Part shown: positions 37,008-43,047 of the stretch, in pieces
How positions within the stretch are numbered: the first letter of the stretch is position 1
How the letters are laid out: each line of letters opens with the position of its first letter
NCBI RefSeq assembly: GCF_000426185.1
Contig: NZ_AUEW01000013.1
Coordinates: forward strand, 1 to 64,000
Direction of reading: 5' to 3'
DNA length: 64,000 nucleotides
From: Cellulomonas sp. URHD0024
GTDB lineage: Bacteria; Actinomycetota; Actinomycetes; Actinomycetales; Cellulomonadaceae
The notes under the pieces: model-generated
The model's database searches: none
What the model saw: the letters and a program-made list of their open reading frames with translations, nothing else
What the model was told of the DNA's origin: nothing
Made by a program: the position numbers and the translations under genes

Positions 37008-37586
37008 TCAGCCGATCTCGAGGGCCGTCGCACGCCAGGCGCCGCGGTGCGCCTCGAGACGGAGTGCGACTGCCCGCACGCGGCCGGAGTCGTCGGCGAC
37101 GACGCTGACCTCGTGCGCCGTCGCGACGATCGGGCTCAGCCGGAACCGTCTGACCACCGGCCGCCGAACGCCTCGTGGCGCCTGCACGACGCGCGCAGCC
37201 AGGGCGCTGCGCACCCGGATCGCCTCGTAGACCCCTGGCGCGAGCCAGCGGGCGAGCTGGGCGACCGGTCGGCGCCCCGCGAGCACCTCCAACGCCGCCA
37301 GCGCGATCGAGCACCCGACGGCAGCGGGGTCGGCCGACGGGACCGCGCTCGGGAGGTCGGTGTCGTCGGTCGTGGCGGCGCTCTCCAGTGCCCGCAGGAC
37401 CGAGACCCGCGCCGTGAGCGTCGGGGCGGGCGGGTGCGCGGGTTCCGTGGCGAGGGGGACACGTGCCTTGGGCGGGTCCGGGACCAGTCGGATCCGAGGT
37501 TCGGCAGCCGGGATCGGCTCCGCGCCGAGCACCACGAACGCGTCCTCCGCGCTCGATGCCGTCAGGTCGAGCGCAACGGCGCTCAT
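37008..37586 (-). CDS. DUF6459 (Rv3-helical region) family protein
   Basis: 192 residues. An N-terminal low-complexity half precedes the conserved C-terminal domain: ALAALEVLAGRRPVAQLARWLAPGVYEAIRVRSALA and VSVVADDSGRVRAVALRLEAHRGAWRATALEIG. Proteins of this sort sit downstream of LysM genes next to secA in many actinobacteria; function unknown. ATG 37586 overlaps the LysM stop (ATGA), so the pair is co-translated. Confidence 0.78.
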   Translation of the reverse strand: MSAVALDLTASSAEDAFVVLGAEPIPAAEPRIRLVPDPPKARVPLATEPAHPPAPTLTARVSVLRALESAATTDDTDLPSAVPSADPAAVGCSIALAALEVLAGRRPVAQLARWLAPGVYEAIRVRSALAARVVQAPRGVRRPVVRRFRLSPIVATAHEVSVVADDSGRVRAVALRLEAHRGAWRATALEIG

Positions 37587-38578
37587 GACGAGGCCCCGTC
37601 GAGCGTGATCGGCGCAGTGAGCTCCTGACCGGCGACGATCAGGCCCGGATCGGGTCCGATCACGGTCGCGTTCGCGTGGTACCACTGCGGCCACGACGCG
37701 GCGATCTCGGCGTCACTCGCATCCGGTGCAAGGTGGCGGGCCGCGATCGCCCACAGGCTGTCGCCCGCGACGACGACGACGTCGCCGGTTCGCGCCTCCC
37801 GGTTCGTGCCTGCTGCAGGGGCTGGCGTCTGCGCAGCGGCGGGGGCTGCCGCTTGCGGTGCGGGGGCGACAGGCGTCGACACCGGTGCCGGGAGCGGCGT
37901 CGCTGGCGCCGGGAGCGGCGTCGCTGGCGCCAGTTCCGGCGTCGCTGGGGTCGAGACCGGCGTCGCTGGGGTGGGGACGGCCGAGGTCGCGGTCGGCGCA
38001 CTGCCCGACGCAGCGGTGGGGACGTCGACTGGTGGAGCGGCCGTGGCGGGCGTGGGCCCGGGTGCAGCAGCGTCGGCAGGTGTGGTGACGGCCCAACCGA
38101 AGTCGTCGGCCGTGACGCTCGATGCCGCGGCCGTCGCGGTGGGAGGGGGTGTCGGCGCGACTGCTGCGGAGGCGCCTGTCGCAGCGCCGAGCCCGATGCT
38201 CGCGCCGACCACGAGGACGAGCGATCGGCGCACGACGGTCGGCGCGCACCGGTGCACGACGCGTTCTCCCAGGTGCCAGCTCGACCCGACGAGGCGCGCG
38301 GCCAGGCAGCCCAGTGCGAGGAGCGCGGACGCGGCGAGCCACCCGGCGACGAGCGCACCGGTCCCGCAGACGGCGATCTCGACGAGAGAGTCGACGGTAC
38401 GAACCGACGACGCGGTGGCCAGCGTGTGCGCCCGGGTCGCCAGGCCGTATGCCAGCGCGCAGCCGACGAGCGTCGCGACGACGAGCCCGAGCGTCGTCGT
38501 CGCGATCGTCGGTCGGTGCGACCGGACGTGAGGAACCGGTGGAGCGGTCGCGCTCCGGGGAGCGGCGTCGATCGCCAT
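37583..38578 (-). CDS. LysM-domain membrane protein with Pro/Ala/Thr-rich stalk
   Basis: 331 residues. Three hydrophobic segments lie in the first 140 residues, then a stalk of about 110 residues of Pro, Ala, Thr and Val with a 7-residue repeat, then a C-terminal LysM-like domain: VVVAGDSLWAIAARHLAPDASDAEIAASWPQWYHANATVIGPDPGLIVAGQEL. LysM binds peptidoglycan, so the protein probably spans from the membrane to the wall. GAGGG upstream supports ATG 38578; a longer ORF upstream would run across the AT-rich promoter gap. Confidence 0.82.
   Translation of the reverse strand: MAIDAAPRSATAPPVPHVRSHRPTIATTTLGLVVATLVGCALAYGLATRAHTLATASSVRTVDSLVEIAVCGTGALVAGWLAASALLALGCLAARLVGSSWHLGERVVHRCAPTVVRRSLVLVVGASIGLGAATGASAAVAPTPPPTATAAASSVTADDFGWAVTTPADAAAPGPTPATAAPPVDVPTAASGSAPTATSAVPTPATPVSTPATPELAPATPLPAPATPLPAPVSTPVAPAPQAAAPAAAQTPAPAAGTNREARTGDVVVVAGDSLWAIAARHLAPDASDAEIAASWPQWYHANATVIGPDPGLIVAGQELTAPITLDGASS
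37887..37970 (-). repeat. 21-bp tandem repeat, four copies, in the LysM stalk
   Basis: Four adjacent 21-bp units (37887, 37908, 37929, 37950); the first two are identical, the others diverged. They encode the ATPLPAP-type heptad of the stalk. Confidence 0.75.
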
Positions 38579-38581
38579 GAT

Positions 38582-38630
38582 TGACCCTCGATCGTGTCGT
38601 TTGATGCAGTTTGATCTGCCTTGAGGGTCA
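38582..38630. repeat. Inverted repeat in AT-richer gap upstream of the LysM gene
   Basis: TGACCCTC (38582-38589) and GAGGGTCA (38623-38630) are perfect reverse complements 33 bp apart. The 220-bp gap 38579-38798 is clearly richer in A and T than its surroundings and contains two copies of GTTTGAT. It holds no gene and is probably promoter and operator DNA for the LysM gene. Confidence 0.5.
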
Positions 38631-38786
38631 TAGATGTACCTGAATGTCCGAGTTGTGTCCACTCCTGCCGTGGTGAGTGCCCGACGAACCCGCGCAGTGC
38701 TGCACCTCAGCACGGGGAGCCAGAACCTGACCGTGGACTCGGCGGCGCGCCCCGGAGCCGGTGGCGTGCGCCGCCGCTGCGTCCCC

Positions 38787-38792
38787 TACGGT
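38787..38792 (+). promoter_or_regulatory. Leaderless-type -10 element
   Basis: TACGGT, then 6 nt, then ATG at 38799. No Shine-Dalgarno sequence. Confidence 0.5.
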
Positions 38793-38798
38793 GCTCGG

Positions 38799-39326
38799 AT
38801 GCGGTGGGAGCAGCTGTTCGAAGACATGGAGGCCCAGCTGGCGGCGGGTCGGCTCGCGGACGTGCGCGCGGACGTCGCCGAGCTGGCTCGGGCCGAGCGT
38901 GCGTCGGTGACGCTCTCGGCGCGGGTGCGTGCGTCCGTCGGGCGGACGGTGCGCCTACGGATCGGCGAGGAGCAACCGATCACGGGGACGGTGGTGGAGG
39001 GGGCCCCCGAGTGGGTGCTCCTGGCGACGTCGTCGACCCGTCGCAGCCTCGTCCCGGTGGCCGCGATCGCGGCGGTGGACGGGCTCGTCCACGATGCTGC
39101 GCCCGCACCGGGGCTCGTCGAGTCTCGGCTGGGGCTCGGTCAGGTGCTGCGAGCGTTGGCGCGGGACCGTGTCGGGGTGCGCGTCAATGCTCGTGGCGTC
39201 GAGGTGATCGGCCGGATCGACAGGGTCGGCGCCGACCACCTGGACGTCACGGAGGTGGGCACGCCGGGACGGCCCACGATCTGGGCCGTGCCGTTCGACG
39301 GGCTCCGCGTCGTGCACGAGGCGTGA
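38799..39326 (+). CDS. Conserved actinobacterial protein of unknown function (secA-proximal)
   Basis: 175 residues, soluble. An N-terminal helix (MRWEQLFEDMEAQLAAGRLADVR) leads into a beta-rich body with RTVRLRIGEEQPITGTVVEG and a second similar unit, GVEVIGRIDRVGADHLDVTEV; both resemble short Sm- or KOW-like beta modules, although no family name can be given. The leaderless-type ATG at 38799 is well supported. It converges with the BldC-like gene. Confidence 0.72.
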   Translation: MRWEQLFEDMEAQLAAGRLADVRADVAELARAERASVTLSARVRASVGRTVRLRIGEEQPITGTVVEGAPEWVLLATSSTRRSLVPVAAIAAVDGLVHDAAPAPGLVESRLGLGQVLRALARDRVGVRVNARGVEVIGRIDRVGADHLDVTEVGTPGRPTIWAVPFDGLRVVHEA

Positions 39327-39378
39327 GCCACGCGCGGCCGCGCGTCTCCCCGGAGCGGACGTGGCCGGTCGCCTGCGG

Positions 39379-39606
39379 TCAGCCGGCGTCGGTGCTCGAC
39401 GTCGCTTCCGACGAGTTGCGGGCGCGCGTCTCCTCGTACATGCGCTGGATGTACTTCTCCAGCTCCGCCGACTCGATGCGCCACTGCAGCCGGCCACCGA
39501 TCTGGATGGCCGGCAGCTCACCGGAGCGCACGAGGGCGTAGGCCTGCGGGGCCGAGATGTTGAGGACCTCGGTGACGTCCGCGAGGGTCAGGAACCGCGA
39601 AGGCAT
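39379..39606 (-). CDS. BldC/excisionase-like helix-turn-helix protein
   Basis: 75 residues. LTLADVTEVLNISAPQAYALVRSGELPAIQIGGRLQWRIESAELEKYI is the MerR-like HTH_17 winged helix found in excisionases and in the developmental regulator BldC. No integrase is nearby, so a chromosomal transcriptional role is likelier than excision. It diverges from the SAF/CpaE pair, with 126 bp between, and may control it. Confidence 0.82.
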   Translation of the reverse strand: MPSRFLTLADVTEVLNISAPQAYALVRSGELPAIQIGGRLQWRIESAELEKYIQRMYEETRARNSSEATSSTDAG

Positions 39607-39732
39607 GACCGCAGTCTGGCACGCAGTGGCGCCGGAACCGGTTTGTCCACAATGCTCCGTTCTCGCCCGCGGAGTGCGTTCCGCGCGGCAGGATGGCCGT
39701 CCGGCACCGGACGGCAGGCGGAACAGGGAGAC

Positions 39733-40395
39733 ATGGACACCAGCGTGATCGATCTGCCCGCGCCCGTCGCGGCGCGGCTGCGTCGGCCCGGCTGGCGCGA
39801 CCCGCGTCTGCTCGCGGGCATCGCCATGGTCGCGGCCTCGGTGCTGCTGGGGTCGTGGGTCGTGCGGACCGCGCAGGCGACCGTCCCCGTCTACGTGTCG
39901 CGTGCGGCCCTCGTCCCGGGGGACCGGCTCGAGGCGAGCCGGCTCGCCGTCGTCGACGTCCGCCTGGGCACGGTGAACCTCCGCCACTATCTGCGCGCCG
40001 ACGAGCCCCTCACCGACGGGGTCGTCGTGCGGGTCGTCGGTCGGGGCGAGCTCGTTCCGGCCTCGGCGATCGGGGACGCCGGCGAGCTCGACCTGCGGCC
40101 GGTGTCGGTCACGCTGGAGCGCACGCCGTCGCAGGACGTGACGGCCGGCGCGCAGGTCGACCTCTGGCTCACGCCGACGCCGCCCACCGGTGAGGACGTC
40201 GCTCCCGCGAGGCCGCAGCAGCTGGCGACGAACCTCGTCGTGGCCGAGGTGACCACGCAGGACGGTGCCTTCAGCGTCGGCGGAGGGACGCAGGTCCAGG
40301 TGCTCGTGCCGAGCGCGCAGCTGCCGGTCATCCTCGGGGCGCTCGCGGCCGACGGCACCATCGACGTGGTGCCCGTCCCGGGCACGGGGCGCTGA
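39733..40395 (+). CDS. SAF-domain protein, CpaB/RcpC-like
   Basis: 220 residues. One membrane helix (about residues 27-48) is followed by the SAF domain, VPVYVSRAALVPGDRLEASRLAVVDV, and a second beta region. CpaB/RcpC proteins belong to Flp/Tad pilus machines. AGGGAG lies just upstream of ATG 39733. The CpaE-like gene begins 1 nt after its stop. Other Tad genes are absent within the window. Confidence 0.8.
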   Translation: MDTSVIDLPAPVAARLRRPGWRDPRLLAGIAMVAASVLLGSWVVRTAQATVPVYVSRAALVPGDRLEASRLAVVDVRLGTVNLRHYLRADEPLTDGVVVRVVGRGELVPASAIGDAGELDLRPVSVTLERTPSQDVTAGAQVDLWLTPTPPTGEDVAPARPQQLATNLVVAEVTTQDGAFSVGGGTQVQVLVPSAQLPVILGALAADGTIDVVPVPGTGR

Positions 40396-40396
40396 C

Positions 40397-41647
40397 GTGT
40401 CGGTCGGGGTGCTGTGCGCGGTGCAGGGCTCCGCGGAGTCGATCATCGTGCAGGCCGTCGAGCGCACGGGAGGCCGACTGAGCGTCACCCGCCGATGTGC
40501 CGACCTGACCGAGCTGCTCGCGGCAGCGGAGGCGGGGCTGGGGAGGCTGGCGGTCGTCTCGGGAGACCTGGACCTGCTCGACCGCGAAGCCGTAGAGCTC
40601 CTGCACCGGGCCGGCGTGCGGGTGGTGGGCGTCGGTGACGTGACGCGGCCCTGGCTCGGCGAACGGCTCGCGGCGCTCGGCGCCGATCTCGTCGTCATGG
40701 AGCCGCAGGACGACGACGCAGGCGGCGCGATGGTCCGCGAGGCGCTCGCGATCCTCGAGTCGGGCGGTGGCCCGGAGTCCGCCCTCCCGCCGCCCGAGGA
40801 GGTGCCCGTCCGTCGTCCCGCTGCCGGGCTGGTCGTCGCCGTGTGGGGTCCGACAGGGGCGCCGGGTCGGACGACGGTCGCGGTCAACGTCGCCGCCGAG
40901 CTGGCTGCGGCGGGGCGCCGAACGCTCCTGGTCGATGCGGACACCTACGGCGGCTGCGTCGCGCAGGTGGTCGGGATGCTCGACGAGGCACCCGGGCTGG
41001 CCGCAGCGGCGCGTGCCGCGGGCCAGGGCGCTCTCGACCTGATGGCGCTCGCGCGCCTCACCCCGCAGATCTCGCCCGACCTGCGCGTGCTGTCCGGCAT
41101 CTCGCGCGCCGATCGCTGGCCGGAGCTGCCCTCGTCGTCGCTCGATGCCGTGTGGGCCGTCTCGCGTGCGCTGTGCGAGTGGACGGTGATCGACTGCGGC
41201 TTCAACCTCGAGCAGGACGAGCTGTTGAGCTACGACACCCGGGCTCCGCGTCGCAACGCCGCGACCCTCAGCGCGCTGGAGGCCGCCGACGTCGTCCTCG
41301 TCGTCGGCTCTGGCGATCCGGTGGGCATCCAGCGCCTCGTGCGCGGCCTGAGCGAGCTCACGGACCTCGGGCTCGGCGGAACCCGGATGGTCCTGGTCAA
41401 CCGCGTCCGGGCGTCGGTCGCCGGGGCGCACCCGGGCGACGCCGTGCAGCAGGCCCTCGCGCGGTACGCGGGTGTGGCCGACGCGCACCTCGTCCCTGAC
41501 GACCGGCCCTCGCTCGACGCCGCGCTCCTCGAGGCCCGCACGCTGAGGGAGGTCGCACCCGGCTCGCCCGCGAGGCGAGCCCTGGCCGCGGTCGCCGCGC
41601 AGGTGGACGTGATGCTGGCGCCGGTCGCCGCGGCCGTCGCCGGCTGA
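40397..41647 (+). CDS. CpaE-like MinD/ParA-family protein with lysine-less P-loop
   Basis: 416 residues. Residues 1-130 form a receiver-like domain with a VVSGDLDLLDREAVELL segment; residues 145-410 form a MinD-like fold. The P-loop reads TGAPGRTT near residues 153-160, so both the signature Lys and the phosphate-binding Lys of KGGXGKT are replaced (Thr and Arg158). DADTYGGCVAQVVG and the Walker-B-like WTVIDCGFN are kept. CpaE localises Tad pilus assembly. Here nucleotide handling may be altered. GTG 40397 follows the SAF gene by 1 nt. Confidence 0.8.
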   Translation: MSVGVLCAVQGSAESIIVQAVERTGGRLSVTRRCADLTELLAAAEAGLGRLAVVSGDLDLLDREAVELLHRAGVRVVGVGDVTRPWLGERLAALGADLVVMEPQDDDAGGAMVREALAILESGGGPESALPPPEEVPVRRPAAGLVVAVWGPTGAPGRTTVAVNVAAELAAAGRRTLLVDADTYGGCVAQVVGMLDEAPGLAAAARAAGQGALDLMALARLTPQISPDLRVLSGISRADRWPELPSSSLDAVWAVSRALCEWTVIDCGFNLEQDELLSYDTRAPRRNAATLSALEAADVVLVVGSGDPVGIQRLVRGLSELTDLGLGGTRMVLVNRVRASVAGAHPGDAVQQALARYAGVADAHLVPDDRPSLDAALLEARTLREVAPGSPARRALAAVAAQVDVMLAPVAAAVAG

Positions 41648-41669
41648 CTGCGGTCGTCAACGAGCCGAC

Positions 41670-41739
41670 GGGTTTCTGGCGTGGGAGTCGCCCGATCCGG
41701 CGGAGGCGGGGTCGGGTTCTGGCGCGGGAGCGGACCGAT
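41670..41739 (+). repeat. Imperfect direct repeat before the DUF6912 gene
   Basis: Two near-identical stretches, 41670-41696 and 41714-41739, both running from GGGTT through TCTGGCG to CCGAT, 44 bp apart. They end 15 bp before the likely -10 element and so could be regulator sites. Confidence 0.4.
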
Positions 41740-41766
41740 GCGCGCTGCGCCGGGCACACTGGGCGG

Positions 41767-42222
41767 GTGCGCATCTACGTTCCCGCGACCCTCGACCAGA
41801 TCGAGCCCGCAGCAGGCCCGCTGACCCCGCGTCGGGTGCATGCCGTCACGCCGGCGCTCCGGGAGATGTTTCCCGACGAGGACGACGAGGGTCTCGAGTT
41901 CGCGGCCCAGCTGGCGGCAGCCGACGACTCGCTCGCCCTGCTGGGTGAGCTCCCCGGCGCGCCGCGTGCGCGGCTCGTGGTGTCGGTCGACGTGTCGCAG
42001 GACGACGTGCGCCCGCTGCTCGACGACGACGAGGTCCCGAGTGCTCTGGACCTGCTGCGCGCGGTGGACCTCGAGGACATCGCATGCGTCCACGTGGACG
42101 AGCCGGGGGTGGGAGTCGACGTCGATGCGGCGATCAGCGGAGACGACGCGGCGATCGAGCGCCTCGACGAGCGCGACCTGCTCTGGTACGACGCCTCCGA
42201 GCTGGGCGCCATCCCGCGTTGA
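41767..42222 (+). CDS. DUF6912 family protein
   Basis: 151 residues, acidic and soluble. It begins MRIYVPATLDQI, the conserved start of this actinobacterial family, and has repeated Asp/Glu-rich helices. No catalytic motif is visible; function unknown. The GTG at 41767 is preceded by CACACT at 6 nt, a one-base variant of the leaderless TANNNT layout, with no Shine-Dalgarno sequence. Last protein gene before the tRNA pair. Confidence 0.78.
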   Translation: MRIYVPATLDQIEPAAGPLTPRRVHAVTPALREMFPDEDDEGLEFAAQLAAADDSLALLGELPGAPRARLVVSVDVSQDDVRPLLDDDEVPSALDLLRAVDLEDIACVHVDEPGVGVDVDAAISGDDAAIERLDERDLLWYDASELGAIPR

Positions 42223-42253
42223 GGGTGGCCTTCGTCACGCAACGGGGGCCTGG

Positions 42254-42283
42254 TTGGACCCTGCCCCCGCGACCGGGTAGTGT
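42254..42283 (+). promoter_or_regulatory. tRNA-Gln promoter (-35 TTGGAC, 18 bp, -10 TAGTGT)
   Basis: TTGGAC at 42254-42259 and TAGTGT at 42278-42283. Transcription would start near 42290, about 70 nt before the mature tRNA-Gln. Confidence 0.55.
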
Positions 42284-42361
42284 TCACCGCCGGTACGACG
42301 TCCGGCTGCACACAGGTCCGCCCCGCCAGGCGACCCGCGCGCGCCGGGCGTTATACCCCCA

Positions 42362-42433
42362 TGGGGTATGGTGTAATTGGCAGCACGACTGATTCTGGTT
42401 CAGTTAGTCTAGGTTCGAGTCCTGGTACCCCAG
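42362..42433 (+). tRNA. tRNA-Gln (CTG)
   Basis: The acceptor stem TGGGGTA pairs with TACCCCA. The anticodon stem ACTGA/TCAGT encloses TTCTGGT, anticodon CTG. The T arm is CTAGG-TTCGAGT-CCTGG. The discriminator base is G. CCA is not encoded. A 12-bp palindrome (42436-42447) follows directly. Confidence 0.95.
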
Positions 42434-42485
42434 CGCGGCACGTGCCGTTCTGAAGTGCAGTTTCGGTGCACCGAGGTGCATCGGG

Positions 42486-42491
42486 TAAAGT
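42486..42491 (+). promoter_or_regulatory. tRNA-Glu -10 element
   Basis: TAAAGT, in the same GGG-TANNGT-TTCAC type of context as the tRNA-Gln promoter. No clear -35 hexamer at ideal spacing. Confidence 0.45.
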
Positions 42492-42532
42492 GTTCACTCG
42501 CAAGCGAGGCCCACGGGTCCCGCAGCGTATAG

Positions 42533-42605
42533 GCCCCCGTTGTGTAGCGGCCTAGCACGCCGCCCTCTCACGGCGGTAGCGCCGGTTCGAATCCGGTCGG
42601 GGGTA
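42533..42605 (+). tRNA. tRNA-Glu (CTC)
   Basis: The acceptor stem GCCCCCG pairs with CGGGGGT (one G-T pair). The anticodon arm CCGCC-CTCTCAC-GGCGG gives anticodon CTC. The T arm is GCCGG-TTCGAAT-CCGGT. The discriminator is A. CCA is not encoded. Confidence 0.95.
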
Positions 42606-42612
42606 CGTAGAG

Positions 42613-42642
42613 AAAGGCCCGGTCCTGGAGGACCGGGCCTTT
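42613..42642 (+). terminator. Intrinsic terminator after tRNA-Glu
   Basis: AAAGGCCCGGTCC (42613-42625) pairs perfectly with its complement at 42630-42642 around TGGA and ends in TTT. It closes the tRNA pair and marks the edge of the organosulfur region. Confidence 0.9.
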
Positions 42643-42670
42643 GTCGTTCCCGGGCAACCCACGCGGGCCG

Positions 42671-42682
42671 GTGATCGATCAC
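42671..42682. promoter_or_regulatory. 12-bp palindrome upstream of the organosulfur operon
   Basis: GTGATCGATCAC is a perfect palindrome centred about 75 bp before the likely transcription start at 42751. That is a plausible activator or LysR-type site; the regulator is unknown. Confidence 0.4.
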
Positions 42683-42714
42683 GTCTGCTGATCGGTGGCG
42701 ATGCGCACGCGTCG

Positions 42715-42744
42715 TTGGACGTCCCGCGATGCCGGCACCAGACT
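42715..42744 (+). promoter_or_regulatory. Leader-peptide promoter (-35 TTGGAC, 18 bp, -10 CAGACT)
   Basis: TTGGAC at 42715-42720, the same -35 as the tRNA-Gln promoter, and CAGACT at 42739-42744. The ATG of the small ORF follows 6 nt later, so the transcript would be leaderless. Confidence 0.5.
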
Positions 42745-42750
42745 CGTCCC

Positions 42751-42876
42751 ATGACCTCGGTCCTCAGCCTCGCCCCGCGCCGCACGGCGCTGGCCAGCCA
42801 CGTGCTGGTCGTCGTGCCGCGTGCGTGTCGACGCTGTCCGGACTCGATGTCGAGCCACAGCCTCTCGCGCCGCTGA
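42751..42876 (+). CDS. Candidate leader peptide, 41 residues, with a Cys-X-X-Cys core
   Basis: A short ORF with a leaderless-type promoter in front and two hairpins behind it. The peptide runs MTSVLSLAPRR...VVVPRACRRCPDSM and has two Cys codons within four positions near residues 26-29. In actinobacteria, small leaderless cysteine-containing ORFs before sulfur-assimilation operons act as attenuators that sense Cys-tRNA supply. That role is inferred here. The ORF could be a chance reading frame, since only its position and promoter support it. Confidence 0.45.
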   Translation: MTSVLSLAPRRTALASHVLVVVPRACRRCPDSMSSHSLSRR

Positions 42877-42899
42877 TCTCGCGCCGCCCGCTGTCGCCC

Positions 42900-42934
42900 G
42901 TCGGCTGAGCCGACCAGGCCCCCGTCGTGGGGCC
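42900..42934 (+). promoter_or_regulatory. Attenuator-like hairpin pair
   Basis: GTCGGC-TGA-GCCGAC (42900-42914) and GGCCCC-CGTCGT-GGGGCC (42917-42934) lie back to back, about 25 and 40 nt after the leader-ORF stop and 115 nt before the first operon gene. The rest of 42877-43047 shows nothing else I can support. Confidence 0.4.
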
Positions 42935-43047
42935 CTCCACGCACGTGCACGACACCCGCCTGCCCTGAGCCGTCTCCGGTGCGGTCGGGCGTCGGTGCTG
43001 CGCGCACCCAGGAAGCGACCACCGAACACCACACCAGGAGCATCATC

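Noticed and set aside
39330..39345. 16-bp palindrome between convergent genes as terminator
   Set aside because: It is a pure alternating CG palindrome with no room for a loop, and such strings arise readily at this GC content.
39379..39606. Phage excisionase
   Set aside because: The HTH type is shared with excisionases, but no integrase or phage gene is near and the locus is core-like; a BldC-like regulator fits better.
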